Shown piece by piece: positions 6,706 to 9,315 of a stretch of DNA of 9,315 bases. The DNA is taken from assembly GCA_041609715.1 (NCBI GenBank), contig JBFIQI010000094.1, positions 1 to 9,315 of the forward strand. The letters are read 5' to 3'. This stretch comes from JABDLF01 sp041609715. GTDB taxonomy: Bacteria > Pseudomonadota > Gammaproteobacteria > Steroidobacterales > JABDLF01. How positions within the stretch are numbered: the first letter of the stretch is position 1; every line of letters starts with the position of its first letter. The notes beneath the pieces were generated by a model. That model saw nothing but the letters and a program-made list of their open reading frames with translations. It was not told where the DNA came from and searched no databases. A program made the position numbers and the translations under genes.

Positions 6706-7383
6706 TCAGGCGCCGATGCGCCCGTGACAGTGCTTGAACTTCATCCCGCTGCCGCAGTGACAGGGTTTGTTGCGGCCCTGGGACTGGACTTTGCGGCGCG
6801 GCCGAGGCGCGCCTATGGCGGGTCTGCCGTCAAACCGGTAAGCCGTCTGCTCGCCATGCCGGTCCACGTAATGCAGGAACACCTGAATCCAGTAGCGGCC
6901 CGTAAACGCCTCGCGCCAGTGCGGCACATCCGATCCGTCATAGACCAGCAGGTCACCCGGATCCAGTTCGACGGCGATGTCCCGGCCGTTGCTTTCCACC
7001 CACAGTGGCCACTGGTGGCTGGCATCAAAGCCTATGGTGATGGAAGCACTTACTTCGCAGGATTTCCTGTCAATGTGTTTTGGCAAATCGGAACCCGGGT
7101 AATAGATCCGCAGCCAAGAGTAGCTGGGATACAGTTCGCGCCCGGTCACCGTCTCAATGCGCGCCTGCAAGTCCAGCAGCAGGCTCTCGGCCATCACATC
7201 GGCATAGCGGTCAAGACTCCGGGTTACGGGCTCACTGTTGTAAAAACCCTCGTGCTGGCGCTGCATGAGCGCATAATCGTGCATGACGGCCATGCTCGCC
7301 GCCGGCACGGCCCCGCGAATCACTGTGTATCCGGATTCGCGGTATTGATTCTGCAAGTCTATGGCGCTGCTTTTAGTGGTCAT
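6706..7383 (-). CDS. 2OG-Fe(II) oxygenase-like protein with SEC-C zinc motif
   Basis: The 225-residue protein has two parts. Residues about 15-175 look like a compact 2-oxoglutarate/Fe(II) oxygenase fold: H103 and D105 in LPKHIDRKS, distal H155 in DVPHWRE, and R163 in GRYWIQVFLHY, spaced as expected for iron and 2-oxoglutarate binding. WLRIYYPGSDLPKHID and ELDPGDLLVYDGSDVPHW support the fold. Residues 204-221 form a SEC-C motif (C208, C210, C219, H220), nearly the same as the zinc-binding tail of SecA, which contacts SecB and ribosomes. In stand-alone proteins it is a general zinc or interaction module. There is no signal peptide. An in-frame TGA just upstream of the ATG limits the start, and no Shine-Dalgarno sequence is clear. 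Its stop faces that of the upstream plus-strand oxygenase 4 bp away. Substrate unknown; the oxygenase call rests on motifs, the SEC-C call is secure. Confidence 0.85.
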   Translation of the reverse strand: MTTKSSAIDLQNQYRESGYTVIRGAVPAASMAVMHDYALMQRQHEGFYNSEPVTRSLDRYADVMAESLLLDLQARIETVTGRELYPSYSWLRIYYPGSDLPKHIDRKSCEVSASITIGFDASHQWPLWVESNGRDIAVELDPGDLLVYDGSDVPHWREAFTGRYWIQVFLHYVDRHGEQTAYRFDGRPAIGAPRPRRKVQSQGRNKPCHCGSGMKFKHCHGRIGA

Positions 7384-7483
7384 TGTTCAGGCACTTACCA
7401 GTGAGATTCAACACATCCGTCCGGGTCAGCGACCAGCAGGGTTAAATTGTTGCGACCGGCCGTGAATACTCCAAACTGCGTCT

Positions 7484-7489
7484 ATTATA
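7484..7489 (-). promoter_or_regulatory. -10 box of the SEC-C oxygenase promoter
   Basis: A perfect TATAAT on the minus strand lies about 100 bp before the start codon at 7383. The -35 position is GC-rich (CCCCGC at 17-bp spacing) and does not match consensus. A leader of about 94 nt would result. Confidence 0.4.
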
Positions 7490-7673
7490 AGAGTGGCAGA
7501 CCGGGTGCGGGGAGTAGTTTCCTGCGGCCGGTCAGGGGCGGCAAATCTGGGAAGAATCAGGCGCTCGCGGTCCTGGCTGTCGTGCTTTTTATTCGCCCCT
7601 ATATCTGCTAGATTCACCGGTTCCGCGAGCTAAAATCCTTTGCTCAACTCTTACAAGAATGCAAGGTAAGTCA
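7490..7673. other. Intergenic region before the DUF3450 gene
   Basis: No gene is supported here. It should hold the promoter of the plus-strand DUF3450-ttpC operon. The best candidate is TAGATT (7609-7614) with TTTTTA (7586-7591) at 17 bp; TATATC (7600-7605) and TAAAAT (7631-7636) are alternatives. All are weak. No terminator or strong repeat was seen. Confidence 0.2.
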
Positions 7674-8474
7674 ATGGAAACACTAATGAAAGATTACCGC
7701 ATAGCGGCAGGTTTTTTGATTCTGTCGGTATGCGCCAGCGGCGGGTTATTCTCGTCACCGGCCGATGCTCAGGAGCGTGTCCTGCGAACTGCCATGCAGG
7801 AGCGCAGTGCTGCGGACCAGACCTCGGTACAGTCCCAGCAACAGATTGACAACCTCGCCAACCAGACGGCGGAACTGCTGGGCGACTATCGCGTGACCTC
7901 CCAGGCGCTGGAGCGGATCAGGGTTTACAACGCTCATCTGCAGTCGCTGGTCAATGACCAGGAAAGCATCAAGGCAGAAATCCAGGCACAGATCGACGGT
8001 GCTGATGAGATCGAGCAGTCCATCATTCCTCTTATGTTTCGGATGATCGACGACCTGGCAGCAATGATCGAGCTGGATTTGCCCTTTAACCTGCAGGAGC
8101 GCCGGAACCGCATCGATATTCTGCGCAGCCTGATGGAAGACGCCAACGTTACGGACTCGGAAAAATACCGCCGCATCATGGAAGCTTATTCCATCGAGGC
8201 TGATTTCAGTCGCAACATGGAGGCCAGCACGGCCAACTTGCAGATCGATGGCGAAACCCGGGAGGTTAATTTCTTCCGACTGGGCCGTCTCATCCTGGCT
8301 TACCAAACTCTGGACCGCAGCAAAACCGGTTTTTTCAATAAAGCCACCCGCCAGTGGGAGCCGCTGCCGGACAGCTATCGCAAACACATCACCGAGGGTC
8401 TGCGGGTGGCGCGTAAACAGGCTGCTCCCAATCTGTTAACCGTTCCGCTGAACGCACCGGAGGCAACGCCATGA
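7674..8474 (+). CDS. DUF3450 protein of a TonB2-type energy transduction system
   Basis: This family is encoded in gammaproteobacterial TonB2/TtpC operons and is presumed to be a periplasmic helper of the ExbB/ExbD-TonB complex; its exact role is unsettled. The 266-residue protein has an N-terminal signal peptide with hydrophobic core about 10-25 and likely cleavage at ADA|QE (32/33). C20 is not in a proper lipobox because Val precedes it. A long helical, Gln/Glu-rich region follows (about 33-115), likely a coiled coil. The family signature is then seen in LPFNLQERRNRI (136-147), SEKYRRIMEAY (162-172), VNFFRLGRLILAYQTLD (198-214) and GLRVARKQAAPNLLTVPL (242-259). ATG 7674 is preferred over ATG 7659 because AAGG (7663-7666) sits 7 nt before it and the signal peptide is better placed. 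Its stop overlaps the next start as ATGA. Confidence 0.92.
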   Translation: METLMKDYRIAAGFLILSVCASGGLFSSPADAQERVLRTAMQERSAADQTSVQSQQQIDNLANQTAELLGDYRVTSQALERIRVYNAHLQSLVNDQESIKAEIQAQIDGADEIEQSIIPLMFRMIDDLAAMIELDLPFNLQERRNRIDILRSLMEDANVTDSEKYRRIMEAYSIEADFSRNMEASTANLQIDGETREVNFFRLGRLILAYQTLDRSKTGFFNKATRQWEPLPDSYRKHITEGLRVARKQAAPNLLTVPLNAPEATP

Positions 8475-9315
8475 TCAAGTCAAGCAAAAGCCTGTTGATC
8501 GCCGTTGCCGGCCTGCTGCTGGCAGGCCCCGGTAGCGCCGCAGATGCGCCAGGCAATCTCAATGAACTATTGCAGAAAGTTCGCAGCGACAGGTCGGCCA
8601 TTGCAGCCAAAAACCAGCAGCGCGAAAACGAGTTTCTGCAGGCCCGCAACCAGCAGCGCAACCTGCTGAACCAGGCCAAGGCCCAGTTGTCGGCAGAAGA
8701 AAACCGCAGCGCGGCCCTGAAATCACAATTCGATAACAACGAAACCCAGATTCGTGACCTTGAAGAAACTCTGACCATTCGCCTCGGCAACCTGGGAGAG
8801 TTGAAGGGCGTCGTAAAGCAGGTGGTGGGCGATTTTGCCGGCGTGGTGAATAACTCCCTGGTCACGGCCGAATACCCGGAGCGCCAGGAGATCATCAATC
8901 GTATAGCCGGTATCGAGGGCATGCCGAAAATCGAAGACCTCGACCAGCTGCGCATCCTGATGCTTGAAGACATGGTGGCTTCCGGCAATGTGTCGCGTTT
9001 TACCAGCAGCGTGAACAGCGCGGACGGTGAAGAGATGCAGGCAGAAGTGGTACGCATTGGCGTATTCAATGCCATTCTGGAAAATCGGTTCCTGAGACTG
9101 TCCGAAGCGGGCACTCTGCAGGAACTGCCGACCCAGCCCTCGGGTCGCTTCCGCTCCATGGCTGGTGACCTGTACTCCGCCACCGACGGGGTGCATGCAA
9201 TGGCGGTGGACCCGACCCGCGGCCAGATCCTGGGTGCGCTGATTCAGTCGCCCTCCCTCACGGAGCGCGTGGGCCAGGGCGGCCTGATCGGCTACGTGAT
9301 TATCGTGCTGGGCGC
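8471..9315 (+). CDS. ttpC: TtpC, ExbB-like TonB2 component (3' end beyond window)
   Basis: TtpC is an ExbB/TolQ/MotA-family inner-membrane protein with a long periplasmic N-terminal extension; in Vibrio it is needed for TonB2-dependent iron uptake. The visible 281 codons are nearly all this extension. There is a signal peptide (hydrophobic 8-19, cleavage near GSA|AD or SAA|DA), a Gln/Asn/Glu-rich coiled coil (about 28-110), then the conserved part: VVRIGVFNAIL (193-203), LQELPTQPSGRF (217-228), AVDPTRGQILGALIQSPSL (245-263) and ERVGQGG (265-271). The first membrane helix begins at GLIGYVIIVLG (271-281), where the window ends, so the proton-channel domain is outside. A strong GGAGG (8459-8463) lies 7 nt before the ATG inside the DUF3450 gene. 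The 4-bp overlap suggests translational coupling. exbB, exbD, tonB and a TPR gene are expected next. Confidence 0.93.
   Translation, partial: MIKSSKSLLIAVAGLLLAGPGSAADAPGNLNELLQKVRSDRSAIAAKNQQRENEFLQARNQQRNLLNQAKAQLSAEENRSAALKSQFDNNETQIRDLEETLTIRLGNLGELKGVVKQVVGDFAGVVNNSLVTAEYPERQEIINRIAGIEGMPKIEDLDQLRILMLEDMVASGNVSRFTSSVNSADGEEMQAEVVRIGVFNAILENRFLRLSEAGTLQELPTQPSGRFRSMAGDLYSATDGVHAMAVDPTRGQILGALIQSPSLTERVGQGGLIGYVIIVLG

Noticed and set aside
6517..7404. 295-codon plus-strand frame across the convergent oxygenases
   Set aside because: It overlaps the end of one oxygenase and all of the other in antisense; both real genes have clear catalytic motifs.
7731..7736. Possible lipoprotein cysteine (C20) in the DUF3450 signal peptide
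   Set aside because: The residue before Cys is Val, not Gly/Ala/Ser, and a good signal peptidase I site (ADA|QE) follows.
8389..9183. 264-codon minus-strand frame opposite ttpC
   Set aside because: It is rich in Ser/Arg, as expected of an antisense frame, and ttpC on the plus strand has clear family motifs.

Overview
The window looks like chromosomal DNA of a GC-rich gammaproteobacterium, probably marine or environmental. The evidence is the DUF3450/TtpC pair of the TonB2-type energising system, dense short-spaced genes, and a branched-chain amino-acid catabolic set of leucine dehydrogenase, isovaleryl-CoA dehydrogenase and a fused coenzyme-B12 acyl-CoA mutase. No insertion sequence, integrase, tRNA, rRNA or CRISPR array was seen. 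The lineage is inferred from gene content only.

Left arm (1-2160, minus strand): leucine dehydrogenase (1039-2160), then isovaleryl-CoA dehydrogenase (start at 946, running off the window's left edge). A 10-bp-stem hairpin lies between them. Leucine dehydrogenase deaminates Leu/Val/Ile to 2-oxo acids. After oxidative decarboxylation, which is not encoded here, the leucine branch gives isovaleryl-CoA, the substrate of the second enzyme.

Divergent control region (2161-2488): a TATAAT -10 box on each strand, two inverted repeats, and a leucine dehydrogenase leader of about 190 nt rich in possible hairpins.

Centre (2489-6701, plus strand): icmF, a 1146-residue fusion of B12-binding domain, G-protein chaperone and mutase barrel. 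It carries the Phe/Gln pair of isobutyryl-CoA mutases, so it should link valine-derived isobutyryl-CoA to n-butyryl-CoA. A prolyl-4-hydroxylase-like 2-oxoglutarate/Fe(II) oxygenase follows 31 bp downstream.

A second, quite different 2-oxoglutarate/Fe(II) oxygenase-like protein with a SecA-type C-terminal zinc motif (6706-7383, minus) converges on the first, with 4 bp between the stop codons.

Right arm (7674-9315, plus strand): a secreted DUF3450 protein and TtpC (truncated by the window edge), overlapping by ATGA. This should be the start of a TonB2-type operon whose exbB, exbD, tonB and TPR genes would lie beyond the window.

The most interesting points are the divergent B12-mutase/BCAA-catabolism arrangement with its unexplained operators and leader, and the two face-to-face oxygenases of unknown substrate, one probably co-transcribed with icmF.
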